A DNA stretch of 64,000 nt from Tenacibaculum sp. 1_MG-2023 (GCF_030547425.1 NZ_JAUORH010000001.1:186001-250000), one strand, 5' to 3'; counted from the first letter of the stretch, positions 17,429 through 27,049 are shown. Program-made: numbers and translations. The notes: generated from the letters alone by a model not told the origin.

Positions 17429-18391
17429 TTATGGTTTGTAATTATAATTTTTTCGAAACTCTTTTGGAGTTGTTTTTTCAAACTTTTTAAAAGCAGCTGT
17501 AAAATGTGTAGGGTTTTTATATCCTACCATATCGGCTATCTCGTAAATAGGTTTTTGAGTATAGGCTAATAAGTTTTTTGCCTTATGCATTCTTAAATTT
17601 TTGGTGTAATTAAAAATAGTTTCACCAAACAATTTTTTAAACTCGTTTTTTAAAACATTTTGATTTAATAGTACTTTACGAGCAAGTTGCTGAATTGATA
17701 TTTGCTCATGAATGTTGGTTTGGATTATAGCTTCTACTTTATATATTTTTTTAAGAATGTTTTCATTAGAACTATTTCCTTTCTTAGAATGAATGTTTAG
17801 TTGTAAATGTATTAATTCTAATACTTTTGACTCTAAAAAAAGACGTTTTAACAAGCCCTTTTGCGAGTTAGTGAGCATATCATTAACTATTCTTTCCATG
17901 TTATAAGTTAACTGTTGTGTAGTGCTTAAACTAGAAGTCTCATTACTAGAAAAAAGCGTTTGCATTTGATGTTTTTTAATAAACGAATCATGCATCTTAA
18001 TTTTAACTTCATTTATATGCTTATTTCTGTAAAAAACAATTTTATCATCACCATTATCATGTAATAAATAACTTTCATTTTTTTCTATAATAAGATCATT
18101 TTCTAGATTAGAAAAACGAATAATTTTTTCTCCATCTATTAAAACAGAAAGTTCTAAAGTATTAAAACTATTACTATCGTTGCTAGAGATAAAAAGAAAA
18201 TCTTCTTTAAGTTTAGCATTAATTAAATTGATTAGTAAGCCATCAAAATAATAACTTATTATCGTCCCTTTACCATAAAGAGAATTAATAGTATAGACTG
18301 AAGTTTTTATACCACAGTCCATACTTTTTATTTTAAGGCACAGAAATTTTTTTAACTGTGACTTTTTGTTGTTGGCAGTAACTATTTCCAT
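17429..18391 (-). CDS. AraC-family transcriptional regulator
   Basis: A 320-residue regulator. The C-terminal ~100 residues are a double helix-turn-helix AraC domain (IQQLARKVLLNQNVLKNEFKKLF... and IYEIADMVGYKNPTHFTAAFKKFEKTTPKEFRK). The N-terminal ~200 residues are of the type found in siderophore-responsive regulators such as PchR/YbtA, which bind the ferric siderophore. It is convergent with the biosynthetic operon (1-base gap) and lies 49 bases after the PepSY gene on the same strand. It likely activates siderophore and receptor genes through direct repeats such as those at 3988-4023 (inference). Confidence 0.88.
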   Translation of the reverse strand: MEIVTANNKKSQLKKFLCLKIKSMDCGIKTSVYTINSLYGKGTIISYYFDGLLINLINAKLKEDFLFISSNDSNSFNTLELSVLIDGEKIIRFSNLENDLIIEKNESYLLHDNGDDKIVFYRNKHINEVKIKMHDSFIKKHQMQTLFSSNETSSLSTTQQLTYNMERIVNDMLTNSQKGLLKRLFLESKVLELIHLQLNIHSKKGNSSNENILKKIYKVEAIIQTNIHEQISIQQLARKVLLNQNVLKNEFKKLFGETIFNYTKNLRMHKAKNLLAYTQKPIYEIADMVGYKNPTHFTAAFKKFEKTTPKEFRKNYNYKP

Positions 18392-18440
18392 AAATACGGG
18401 GGATATAGGAAATGGGGAATGAGCCTATACTAAGAAGGAA

Positions 18441-20516
18441 TTAGTCTTTAATCCACTTATAAATATTAATAATTAAAAATATACTAGCTATTGCTACCAA
18501 AAGAAGCATAAATATCTCAGATATATTATTAGCTTCGTGAAGAATAGCTTCAAAGAAATGGTACACGTTGTATAAACCGGCAATACTTGCCCAAACCAGT
18601 GAAGTTACTTTAAACCATTTTTTAGAAAGTTCAATAGTTAGCAAACCAAACAGTAAGCACATTCCTTCAAATAAAATACGATATATGTGATGTGCAAAAG
18701 GAGCTTCACCTGTTGCACCCTCAATTACTAAAGTTTCATTGTAGTATATATTAAATAGCCCGTATATATGGTGAACTATCCAGCCAATTGCTAAAAATAT
18801 CCAAAGGATACTAATTTTTGTTCTCATAGGTATGTAGTTTTTATCTTTTAATAATTTATTCTTGTCTTCTGTACTTATTGTAACTTGAGCCGTTTTTTCA
18901 GCCTCATCAGCTAATAATTGTTTACGATTTTTATAATCTATAGGGTGTTTTGCAAAAGCACTTTTAGTCTTTACTTCAGGTTTAATTTTAAGGTAGATAA
19001 ATAGTGCTGTAGCAGAAATACCTATCCATAATAAATCGACTGTAAGAATGTCAAACTGTTTAGCTTTATAGGTATTCCAAACCCAGTTGTTGGAAACAAT
19101 ACCGCTAACAACAGGAACTAAAAGCCCAAGAACAGCTCCTGCTAACAAAGTAGCTTTGTTTGTGAAATAATTATCTCGTTTAAATCTAAAATATAGGGTT
19201 GCTAATAACCAAACGACAAAAAACCAAGTGTATAAAAGACTCATTTTTTGGGTTTGATAAGTTTCAGGTAAAAGTTTTACTACCAGGAAAAATAAAGCGG
19301 TAACAGGGTACAAAGACAAGCAAATAGCAAGATAAATATGTCCTACCTTGGCAGTGTATAGACGTTGTTTTAAACTCATGCTTTTTTTGTTACGAGCTTC
19401 TATCCAAATCAACACACCAGTTATAATTACAAAGCATGTAATAAGTGCTAAAACAAAATAAATAACTTTTACGGTAACTCCTCCGAAATTTCCATAATGA
19501 AGACGTCCCATAGAAAGCTGAATATCGTCTGTGTATTTACTTTCATTAGGGTTTCTTATCACTGAAGTTTTATTAGTTTCTAAATCATAAATTACCATTC
19601 CTGAACTTAAAAAACGTTCTTTATAATCCAACTCTCCAATAAGAAAATATTTCATATTGGAACCTCCGTAATTTTTAATTAAAACATAGGTAGGGTTAAA
19701 ATGAGACCAGCGATTGGTGTTTTCTTCTACAAATTTATTTACACTTGGAAGTGTTTTGTCAGTTTTAGCAACCCATTCATAAGTTTTACGGTCGGGGCGT
19801 AAATCTTCCATTAACTTTGTTTGGTCTCCCCCATATAAAAAGTTAGCAGGTAGTAAAACAAAAAGGCTTAGGCAAAAATAAGCCGCAGTAACAGCATACA
19901 TAAATTGAAAAGGGAGTCCAATAATACCTAATGCAGTGTGTGCATCTGTCCACACTCTTTTTAAAGCAATTTTGGGATTGAACTGATAAAAGTTTGAAAT
20001 GATTTTTTTCCAGTGAACGATGACTCCGGTAACAATAGCAAACAAAAAGAATAAAGAAATAAAACCAGCAAGGTAAATTCCAATAGTAGGTATTTGAGTA
20101 AAGAAATGTAGACGATATAAAAACTCTCCTAAGCTATATTTTTCTACATAAGAAGCAGTTTCTCCAGTATGAATATTTATTGCTTGATAATTTTGATACT
20201 TAGCCTCATTAGGGATATTTATTGTGTCTTTTGCAGGATAAGTTAATACATATATTTCATCGTTTTTGTCTCCTAAATAAAAACGAATATCTCTACTAGT
20301 TAAATGATAATTTTTAGAGAGTTTTTTTAATAAAAAATCATAATCTATATGTTCTCGAGCAATATTTTTTGAGTGCTTACCTTCTTCCCAAGAAGCAATT
20401 TCATCTTTAAAAAGGGCAAAAGCACCTGTAAAAAAGATAACATACAAGGCTACACTTATAACAATACCGCTAACTGTATGTGTGTTAAAGAACACATTGT
20501 AATTCCTATTACTCAT
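18441..20516 (-). CDS. PepSY-associated membrane protein, siderophore uptake
   Basis: A 691-residue membrane protein of the PepSY_TM/PiuB type. Three to four helices with the N-terminal pattern FNTHTVSGIVISVALYVIFF, a long periplasmic loop, then WTDAHTALGIIG and further helices including a C-terminal set. Relatives are linked to ferric siderophore reduction or dissociation in the inner membrane. The ATG at 20516-20514 overlaps the stop of the upstream gene (TAATG), giving coupled translation; a longer reading frame to 20603 runs inside that gene and is not a believable start. Confidence 0.85.
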   Translation of the reverse strand: MSNRNYNVFFNTHTVSGIVISVALYVIFFTGAFALFKDEIASWEEGKHSKNIAREHIDYDFLLKKLSKNYHLTSRDIRFYLGDKNDEIYVLTYPAKDTINIPNEAKYQNYQAINIHTGETASYVEKYSLGEFLYRLHFFTQIPTIGIYLAGFISLFFLFAIVTGVIVHWKKIISNFYQFNPKIALKRVWTDAHTALGIIGLPFQFMYAVTAAYFCLSLFVLLPANFLYGGDQTKLMEDLRPDRKTYEWVAKTDKTLPSVNKFVEENTNRWSHFNPTYVLIKNYGGSNMKYFLIGELDYKERFLSSGMVIYDLETNKTSVIRNPNESKYTDDIQLSMGRLHYGNFGGVTVKVIYFVLALITCFVIITGVLIWIEARNKKSMSLKQRLYTAKVGHIYLAICLSLYPVTALFFLVVKLLPETYQTQKMSLLYTWFFVVWLLATLYFRFKRDNYFTNKATLLAGAVLGLLVPVVSGIVSNNWVWNTYKAKQFDILTVDLLWIGISATALFIYLKIKPEVKTKSAFAKHPIDYKNRKQLLADEAEKTAQVTISTEDKNKLLKDKNYIPMRTKISILWIFLAIGWIVHHIYGLFNIYYNETLVIEGATGEAPFAHHIYRILFEGMCLLFGLLTIELSKKWFKVTSLVWASIAGLYNVYHFFEAILHEANNISEIFMLLLVAIASIFLIINIYKWIKD

Positions 20517-20818
20517 TATATAAACGGATTTTGTTGGTTTCCTAAGTAATAAATTACATATAGGATTATTGAAACTGTGAGATATATTACCCAAGCTTTC
20601 CATCCATTTTTAAATAAGAAAGGAACAATTAACAGAGCTCCCCAAGCAATAAAAATGGTATAGATAGATGTGATTAGTACTTCTTTTGGGTTTGGTAGCC
20701 ATAAAACTAAACACATATGTAATAAGGCACTTATAATATATCCACCAATTAGACCTGCAGAGATTTTTGCAAATTGTTGCCAAGGGGATTGGTTTAAATA
20801 TTTGGAATTAGCAGGCAT
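20516..20818 (-). CDS. Small membrane protein, DUF3649-like
   Basis: A 100-residue protein with three hydrophobic segments. Size, topology and position directly before a PepSY protein match DUF3649 proteins, which in other bacteria lie in iron-uptake operons with PepSY and DUF3325 partners. The gene sits 1 base after the DUF3325-like gene, and its stop overlaps the PepSY start. Molecular function unknown. Confidence 0.7.
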   Translation of the reverse strand: MPANSKYLNQSPWQQFAKISAGLIGGYIISALLHMCLVLWLPNPKEVLITSIYTIFIAWGALLIVPFLFKNGWKAWVIYLTVSIILYVIYYLGNQQNPFI

Positions 20819-20819
20819 A

Positions 20820-21149
20820 TTAAAATAAGAGTTCTATTAAAAAAGTTAACGTAAATAAGACATATAAAAAGGCATAGTTTATCACTCTTAATGGAGTGAT
20901 GAGTACGATAAGGCTTAAAAACAAAGAGGCAGTTACAATCCAAGTAATAATTCCAGCAGAAAGACCAAAAAAGTTTATTGAGAAGAGCAAACCTATCAAT
21001 AATGTAATTTTTCCAATTATCTTGGTATTACGTTTATTATTATGAAACCATTTTTGTAAGGGGGTGTTCTTAATTAAAAAAGCTTTTTCAGAAGTGCTAT
21101 ATAAGGCATAACACCCAATGAAAATAAGGAAAAGAGTAACTGTTTTCAT
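20820..21149 (-). CDS. Small membrane protein, DUF3325-like
   Basis: A 109-residue protein with three hydrophobic helices. The N-terminal GCYALYSTSEKA and the later SAGIITWIVTASLFLSLIVLITPLRV resemble DUF3325 proteins, which accompany PepSY/DUF3649 genes next to TonB siderophore receptors. It is the first gene of the PepSY unit. The hairpin at 21170-21198 separates it from the receptor gene upstream, so expression may rely on read-through. Confidence 0.7.
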   Translation of the reverse strand: MKTVTLFLIFIGCYALYSTSEKAFLIKNTPLQKWFHNNKRNTKIIGKITLLIGLLFSINFFGLSAGIITWIVTASLFLSLIVLITPLRVINYAFLYVLFTLTFLIELLF

Positions 21150-21168
21150 AGTAGTTCAATGAAATAAC

Positions 21169-21198
21169 AAAACCCTGAACATAAAAGTTCAGAGTTTT
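21169..21198 (-). terminator. Hairpin between receptor gene and DUF3325 gene
   Basis: The inverted repeat CTGAAC(21175-21180)/GTTCAG(21187-21192), extended by AAAACC/...TTTT on its flanks, lies between the end of the TonB receptor gene and the DUF3325-like gene. It may attenuate transcription into the PepSY unit. Confidence 0.55.
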
Positions 21199-21237
21199 GT
21201 GTTTGCAACATTTAATAATTCAAATAGATATTCATAT

Positions 21238-23637
21238 TTAAAACTTATAACTTATAGTTCCAAGGAAGGCTCTTGGATTTTGAGGAGTAATGGTACTCCA
21301 TCCTGTATAATATTCTTCGTTTGCTAAATTATTTCCTTTTACACTAATTCTAAATTTATCAACTTCATAATAAATTGAGGCATTAAAAATAGTATAGGCA
21401 GGCAGGTAAAAATCACCTGCAGCAGGATAACCTACCATAGTATTATATTTACTTGCACCGTTTAACCCAAAACCTAATCCTACATTTTTAATAGCTCCTT
21501 CTTGGAATTTATAATCAGCCCAAAAATTATAAGAAGTTTCAGGGCCTGCTTCAGCTAAACGTTTATCAACTAAATCAGGTCTAGATTTTGATTTTGTTAC
21601 TTTAGCATCATTATAGCTAATACCACCACGTAAGTTTAATCCGTCGACAGGGTTAGCATTCATTTCTAGTTCAAAACCTTTACTTCTTACTGTACCATCT
21701 TGTAGATTAGTATCAAGCATTACTTTATCTTTCACAGTAATATCGTAATAACTCAAAGTAGTTTCCAGTTTATTATTAAATAAATTTGTTTTTACACCAA
21801 ACTCTAGTTGGTTTGCTTGTTCTAAATCATAAGATTGTAATTTAGTAGGCCCTTTAGGGTTTGAAATATCTACAAGTATTCTTTTTGGATTAACATAAGA
21901 AAAACCATTTTGATAATTAGCAAAAACAGATAGTTGATCTAAAATTGGTTGGTAAACAATTCCGAATTTAGGAGAAAAAGTAGATTTAGTATATTCTTTT
22001 TCATCGTCACTTGGGTCGTTTGCATCACCTTTATAATTAAACCTATCATAACGAACCCCTGCCATTACCGATAGTTCTGGTAAAATGTTTACAACATCAG
22101 AAATATAACCACTAAGAACATTTTGATTAATATCAGAATCAGCCCTTGCAGAGCTAGCTAAAACAGCATCAATATTTGCTCTTGTAGTTGGTAAATTAGG
22201 AAAACCAAAAGCAGGTGGTACAGGTATTAATTGACCTTGAGGGTTTACAACATTAATTCCTCTTTGATCAGTACTATTGTCTAAAATTTGAGAATCTAGA
22301 TAGTCAACACCAATAACTAACCTGTTTCTTAAAGAACCTAATTTAAAATCACCAGTAAAGTTTTGTTGTAATGTAAGTGTATTTGTTTCTGCATCTGATT
22401 TTATAGCATACGTTCCAAACAAATCATTTTGAACATTGTACAAATATGTATAGTATCCTTTAGATTTAGCATTACCGCCAGCTATAATTGTTTGAGAAGA
22501 CCAATTGTCAGTAATTTTATAAGCTATTTCCCCTCTGTAGTTTTGCGTTGGATTTTTAATAGACATATCATTATTTGTAAATGATTTATTTCTATCGTAG
22601 TTTAATTCTTCTAAATTTTTATAGGTAAGCGGGGCTGACCTGTTTAAAAATAAGAAAGCTTGATTTGTTTGATCTGTTGAAGAAAGTTCATAATTAAAGT
22701 TTAAAGTTAACCTATTATTTACTTTGTAAGAAACAGATGGGGCTAAAAATAATGCTTTTCTAAACCCAGCATCTTGAAAGCTATCTTGTGTTTGATATCC
22801 AGCGTTTAATCGTAATGAAATGTTTTCATTATCTTCTAAGTTTGTGTTAAGATCTACTGTTAGTTTTTTAAACCCGAAAGAACCTCCACCAACGGTAATA
22901 TTTCCTCCTGTTCCTTTGTATGGTTTTTTAGTGACAATATTAATTAAACCACCGTAAGATGTTACAGTACTCCCGTATAAGGTAGCAGAAGGTCCCTTTA
23001 CAACTTCAATTCTTTCAACATTGTCTGGGTTTATAAACCCATTTGTAATTCCAGGAACACCGTTTACTAATTGTGGTTGAACAGAAAAACCGCGGATAGA
23101 GTAAAAACCTGCTCCATCACCACCTCTACCAGTAGATGACCATAATTTTTCAACACCTGTTGTATTTTTTAAAGCTTCTTCAAAACTAGTAACAGACTGT
23201 GATACTAATAGTTGATTGGTAACTGTACTATATACCTGAGCATTTTCAATATTTTTCAAAGGTAATTTAGCTACATAAGCTGTTTTCTTTCTTGAGAATT
23301 TATTTTTTCTATGAGTGTCAATAGTAATTTCATTAAGTATCTCGTTACCCTCATATAAGGTAATTACTAAGTTTTTTGTACCACTATTAGTACTTATGTT
23401 TTTCGTTTTAAAGCCAACATAAGACACTATTAATGTTATTTCTCCCTTTGTATTAGATAATGTAAAGTTACCATCAATGTCAGTTTGTACTCCATTTTTT
23501 GTCCCTTTAACAATAATAGTAACCCCTACCAAAGGTTCATTGTTGTTGTCTAGTACAGTACCACTAATATTTCCCTCTTGTGCTACTGTGTTTACCACTA
23601 CTAAAAATAATAGAATGGTAGTTAATAAGCCCTTCAT
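21238..23637 (-). CDS. TonB-dependent siderophore receptor 1
   Basis: A 799-residue outer-membrane receptor. Signal peptide MKGLLTTILLFLVVVNTVAQ, a CarboxypepD_reg-like domain (about residues 22-110, with DNNNEPLVGVTIIVKGT), a plug domain (VERIEVVKGPSATLYG) and a 22-strand barrel ending in aromatic KF. The GPSATLYG plug region is typical of ferric siderophore receptors (FhuA/FepA-like). It has a complete promoter and an iron-box-like palindrome upstream and lies among siderophore genes, so it most likely takes up the ferric hydroxamate made by the operon. Confidence 0.9.
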   Translation of the reverse strand: MKGLLTTILLFLVVVNTVAQEGNISGTVLDNNNEPLVGVTIIVKGTKNGVQTDIDGNFTLSNTKGEITLIVSYVGFKTKNISTNSGTKNLVITLYEGNEILNEITIDTHRKNKFSRKKTAYVAKLPLKNIENAQVYSTVTNQLLVSQSVTSFEEALKNTTGVEKLWSSTGRGGDGAGFYSIRGFSVQPQLVNGVPGITNGFINPDNVERIEVVKGPSATLYGSTVTSYGGLINIVTKKPYKGTGGNITVGGGSFGFKKLTVDLNTNLEDNENISLRLNAGYQTQDSFQDAGFRKALFLAPSVSYKVNNRLTLNFNYELSSTDQTNQAFLFLNRSAPLTYKNLEELNYDRNKSFTNNDMSIKNPTQNYRGEIAYKITDNWSSQTIIAGGNAKSKGYYTYLYNVQNDLFGTYAIKSDAETNTLTLQQNFTGDFKLGSLRNRLVIGVDYLDSQILDNSTDQRGINVVNPQGQLIPVPPAFGFPNLPTTRANIDAVLASSARADSDINQNVLSGYISDVVNILPELSVMAGVRYDRFNYKGDANDPSDDEKEYTKSTFSPKFGIVYQPILDQLSVFANYQNGFSYVNPKRILVDISNPKGPTKLQSYDLEQANQLEFGVKTNLFNNKLETTLSYYDITVKDKVMLDTNLQDGTVRSKGFELEMNANPVDGLNLRGGISYNDAKVTKSKSRPDLVDKRLAEAGPETSYNFWADYKFQEGAIKNVGLGFGLNGASKYNTMVGYPAAGDFYLPAYTIFNASIYYEVDKFRISVKGNNLANEEYYTGWSTITPQNPRAFLGTISYKF

Positions 23638-23672
23638 TTTTTTCTTATTTAGATTTAATAAATATAACTAAG

Positions 23673-23728
23673 CAAATGTATTTTAAGAAAAATTAACACC
23701 AAAATTTATTTAGAATTATTTTAAATAA
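23673..23728 (-). promoter_or_regulatory. Promoter and palindromic operator of receptor 1
   Basis: On the minus strand, TTTG (23700-23703) is followed after 19 bases by TACATTTG (23673-23680), a full match to the Bacteroidota TTTG-N19-TAnnTTTG promoter. Two bases upstream of the -33 box is TTATTTA-N9-TAAATAA (23706-23728). The same layout precedes the receptor at 26865. It is probably an iron-responsive operator (Fur-like), which is inference. Confidence 0.75.
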
Positions 23729-23737
23729 ATTTTAATA

Positions 23738-24466
23738 CTAGTTTTTTATACAATAAGTTGCACAATGCCAAATAATGTTATAGTTAACATTGTTGTATGT
23801 GCCAGGTGTTTTTTCTTCATGTGTAGCTTCTACGGTATATGTAGTTTTTTTAGGTAGTTTAAATGTTACTAACCCTTTTTCATTGGTTTTTTCTTTTACC
23901 GACCATTTTCCTTGAGTGAATAAAGTAATTTCTCCTTTTTTAAGGACAGTGCCTTTGTACAATACTTTTAAGATAACTTCATCAGCATTTGTATGGTGTT
24001 TTGGAGTAATATCAATAATCTCAATTCCTTCTGGATTCGTACTTTTTAATTCTGTTATTGATGTACCTACGACAACTCTAGCTTTAGCATGATATTCGGG
24101 TTTAAAGGTTGTGTAATCGTATTTTGTAAAATCAAACACTTTTATGTTTTTATTATCAAGTGCAATGGTATATGTTCCTTTTTGTTTAGGAACGAAAGAG
24201 GTACTATAATAATCGTCTTTAGCTATTGTTTGTAAAGTTGTTTTAGTTCCATCAGGAGCGATTAACCAAATAGTAAAATCTTTGACATTGTTATAGTTCT
24301 CACCGCCTACTTTTTCGATTACACTTTCTGAAAACTCTCCAAAACGAATTTTAATTTTGTGTTCGTTGTTTAATTTTCCTGTAGAGCTAGTTTCAATCCA
24401 AATGTAATGGGCAAAAGAGTTACTAAATACAGCTAAGAATAATAAAGTAAGAATTGATTTTTTCAT
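23738..24466 (-). CDS. DUF4198-like exported protein
   Basis: A 242-residue protein with a signal peptide (MKKSILTLLFLAVFSNSFA) followed at once by HYIWIE, the usual start of mature DUF4198 proteins, and a C-terminal region rich in beta strands with a final CATYCIKN. DUF4198 proteins accompany metal transport and are thought to bind substrate in the periplasm. It lies between two TonB receptor genes on the same strand, downstream of receptor 2 past a hairpin. A metal or siderophore-binding role is plausible. Confidence 0.75.
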   Translation of the reverse strand: MKKSILTLLFLAVFSNSFAHYIWIETSSTGKLNNEHKIKIRFGEFSESVIEKVGGENYNNVKDFTIWLIAPDGTKTTLQTIAKDDYYSTSFVPKQKGTYTIALDNKNIKVFDFTKYDYTTFKPEYHAKARVVVGTSITELKSTNPEGIEIIDITPKHHTNADEVILKVLYKGTVLKKGEITLFTQGKWSVKEKTNEKGLVTFKLPKKTTYTVEATHEEKTPGTYNNVNYNIIWHCATYCIKN

Positions 24467-24481
24467 TTTTTAATAATTTAT

Positions 24482-24510
24482 AAAAACCACCTAAATTTTA
24501 GGTGGTTTTT
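24482..24510 (-). terminator. Bidirectional hairpin terminator after receptor 2
   Basis: AAAAACCACCTAAA/TTTAGGTGGTTTTT lies between the end of the receptor 2 gene and the start of the DUF4198 gene. No other promoter was found in this 50-base gap, so the DUF4198 gene probably depends on partial read-through. Confidence 0.7.
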
Positions 24511-24516
24511 GGGTTG

Positions 24517-26865
24517 TTAGAATAAGTTATAGGTAAGAGAAATCCTACCATTGATTCCTGGTTCAGATTGCCAATAAAGAAATTTATCGTTTTTGGTACC
24601 AGAATATAAATGTTTATTTAAAATATTATTAATATTTAAAGCAATACGGAGTTTGTTGTTTTTCCAATGCACACCACCATCCATTCTAAAATAGTCAGGA
24701 AGTTCTGCATTATTATTAGCTCCTATTGTCCAAGAAGTTCTATCTACTAGATATTGATATCCTAAAGAAATACCAAAACCTTTTAAGGCAGAATCTTGAT
24801 TAAAATTATAGTTTAACCAACCATTGGTAATATGCTTAGCGTGTCCTGCAATTCGTGTTCCTATTACATTTGGTAAATTTGATTTTGCGATTTCCACATC
24901 TGTGTTAGCGTAATTTAATAATAAGTCTAATTCACTTGTAATGTGCGCTTGCATATCAAACTCAAAACCTTTTGATTCTACTTCTCCAAGTAAAATGCTA
25001 AACTGACGAGTAGGGTCGGTAGGATCGCTAGTTGTCATGTTGTTTTTATTGATAATATATGCACTTAAAGAAGCGTTTATTTTGCCATTTAACCAATTGG
25101 TTTTTAAACCAGCTTCGTAAATAGTTCCTTCAATAGGGTCAAACCTTTTTCCTGCATTATCAATAGCATCATTTGCTAAGAATGATTGGTCATATAATCC
25201 ATAAGCGGTAATTTGAGGAATTATATCAGCACTCAAACCAATTCTAGGAGTAAATTTTTTAGTTGTAATATCTCCTTTAGGAGTTAACTGAGTGTATCTA
25301 CCCGCTAATGTTAAACGTATTTTATTCTCTAAAAATCCTATTTCGTCTTGAACATATATAGAGTTTATTTTTGTTCCATAAGAGTAAGAAGGTGTACGGT
25401 CTTTTAAAGGTGTACTTCTATCAAATACAGGAAAAATACGATCTCCGTAAGTTGGATTGTATATATTAAAAGGGTTTTTAGGAGTGTCTACTGCACCACC
25501 TTGATAAAAATCAGCAAAATACTCTTTATCCGTATAATCAAACCCTCCCATAACTTTATGGGTTACTGCTCCGGTATTAAACTTTCCGTTAGCGTATAAT
25601 TGAAAATATTCACTTTCAGAAATAGCATCCCAAATACTTACACTTCTAATAGCATCACCATTATTTTGCATACTATTTAACCATGCAGAAGCTCCCTGTT
25701 GAGTATACAACATAGTAACATATTTTGCTTCTACTGACCAGTTATTATTAAAGCGATGTGTTAGTTGGTTTAATAAACTAACTTCTTTAATATCAGTATC
25801 AGGAAAATTACTGTCAACCATAGAAAAGTTCTTAGGAAGACTCCCAAATCCTTTATCTAAAGGAGCAAAAATATAAGCAGCTCCTAAAAGAGTGTTTAGT
25901 TTTTGAAAAGAAAACTCAGTTAAGAAGTCTGTTTTATCACTTATTTTATATGATAATGAAGGAGCAACACCAATACGTTCACTATCCTCAAACTTTCTAT
26001 GACTTCCAGTGTTTTGATATAAAACGTTCAAACGAGCTAGTAAACGCTTATCACTTGTTAAAGATCCACCAAAATCTGCCGCAGCTCGATATGTATCAAA
26101 ACTGCCTGCCATTAAGTTTATAGACCCTATTTTTTCTTCGGTAGGTTTTTTTGTAACCACATTATAAAAACCACCAGGTTCACCCGCAGCCATCATAAAG
26201 CCTGAAGGTCCCTTGACAAATTCTATACGATCTATCATAAAAGTATCTTCAGATAAAGGTCCCCATGAGTCTTGAATGTTTACACCATTCCTAAAAGCAG
26301 GTAATCTAAACCCACGCATGTTAACACGTGCGAAATTCCCCCAATGCTCTATGTTACTAACCCCACTTACATTCCTAAAAGCTCCCTCTAGCATATTTGT
26401 TACAAGTTGATCTTGTAAAACCTCTGACCCAACTACCTGAATGTTTTGGGGTAATTGTTTAATAGGTGTTTGCAAGCGTAAAGAATTAGATACCTTCTTC
26501 TTAGCGTATCTGTTTTTTACTCCATTAATGGTGATTTCGTCTAACTCATCGATAGCTTCTTTAAGAAGAATCCTACCAAGATTTTTAGATTCATTACTTT
26601 TAAGTCTTACTGTAATTGATTTTTTCTCAAAACCAACCATTGATAAATTAATTACATACTTACCTTTTTTTAAGTTTTTAAACTCAAATACTCCTTTTTC
26701 ATTACTAATAATTCCATGATTTGTAGAACTTAAAGTTATATTCACAGAAGAGAGGAAGTTATTGTTTTCTGATACAATAACACCCTTAATAGAGCTGTTT
26801 TGAGCGACTATTGATGTTGTAATAAATAAAAACAATACCAACAATATGGGTATGATTTTTTTCAT
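24517..26865 (-). CDS. TonB-dependent siderophore receptor 2
   Basis: A 782-residue outer-membrane receptor. Signal peptide MKKIIPILLVLFLFITTSIVAQ, CarboxypepD_reg-like domain (about residues 23-105), plug domain with RIEFVKGPSGFMMAAGEPGG and a barrel ending in YNLF. It resembles FhuE/FoxA-type ferric siderophore receptors. Promoter and palindrome match those of receptor 1. The two receptors may take up different siderophores, for example the own product and a xenosiderophore (inference). Confidence 0.9.
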   Translation of the reverse strand: MKKIIPILLVLFLFITTSIVAQNSSIKGVIVSENNNFLSSVNITLSSTNHGIISNEKGVFEFKNLKKGKYVINLSMVGFEKKSITVRLKSNESKNLGRILLKEAIDELDEITINGVKNRYAKKKVSNSLRLQTPIKQLPQNIQVVGSEVLQDQLVTNMLEGAFRNVSGVSNIEHWGNFARVNMRGFRLPAFRNGVNIQDSWGPLSEDTFMIDRIEFVKGPSGFMMAAGEPGGFYNVVTKKPTEEKIGSINLMAGSFDTYRAAADFGGSLTSDKRLLARLNVLYQNTGSHRKFEDSERIGVAPSLSYKISDKTDFLTEFSFQKLNTLLGAAYIFAPLDKGFGSLPKNFSMVDSNFPDTDIKEVSLLNQLTHRFNNNWSVEAKYVTMLYTQQGASAWLNSMQNNGDAIRSVSIWDAISESEYFQLYANGKFNTGAVTHKVMGGFDYTDKEYFADFYQGGAVDTPKNPFNIYNPTYGDRIFPVFDRSTPLKDRTPSYSYGTKINSIYVQDEIGFLENKIRLTLAGRYTQLTPKGDITTKKFTPRIGLSADIIPQITAYGLYDQSFLANDAIDNAGKRFDPIEGTIYEAGLKTNWLNGKINASLSAYIINKNNMTTSDPTDPTRQFSILLGEVESKGFEFDMQAHITSELDLLLNYANTDVEIAKSNLPNVIGTRIAGHAKHITNGWLNYNFNQDSALKGFGISLGYQYLVDRTSWTIGANNNAELPDYFRMDGGVHWKNNKLRIALNINNILNKHLYSGTKNDKFLYWQSEPGINGRISLTYNLF

Positions 26866-26906
26866 TTTTTATTATTATTTAGATTTAATAAGTTTATTTT
26901 ATGAAG

Positions 26907-26962
26907 CAAAAGTATTTTAACAAAATTTAACAACAAAACTTATTTAGATTAATTTTAAATAA
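26907..26962 (-). promoter_or_regulatory. Promoter and palindromic operator of receptor 2
   Basis: On the minus strand TTTG (26934-26937), 19 bases, then TACTTTTG (26907-26914). TTATTTA-N9-TAAATAA lies at 26940-26962, two bases upstream of the -33 box, as at receptor 1. The leaders of both genes also share TTATTAAATCTAAATAA. Confidence 0.75.
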
Positions 26963-27015
26963 AAAAATCTAAAATTTTGAAATTTAATGAGATATCAACA
27001 TCTTTTTAATTTTGG

Positions 27016-27023
27016 TATATTTG
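27016..27023 (+). promoter_or_regulatory. -7 element upstream of the leader ORF and hmgA
   Basis: TATATTTG matches TAnnTTTG. A -33 TTTG at the usual distance is missing. It lies 27 bases before the ATG of the 19-codon ORF at 27050. Confidence 0.45.
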
Positions 27024-27049
27024 TAAAACACAACTAAAAACCTATTAAA

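Noticed and set aside
17427..17429. Link between the siderophore operon and the AraC gene as one transcript
   Set aside because: They are convergent with a 1-base gap, so they cannot share a sense transcript; only antisense overlap is possible.
20514..20603. N-terminal extension of the PepSY protein to 20603
   Set aside because: The extra 29 residues overlap the DUF3649-like gene in another frame and lack conservation-like sequence; TAATG at 20514-20518 marks a better, coupled start.
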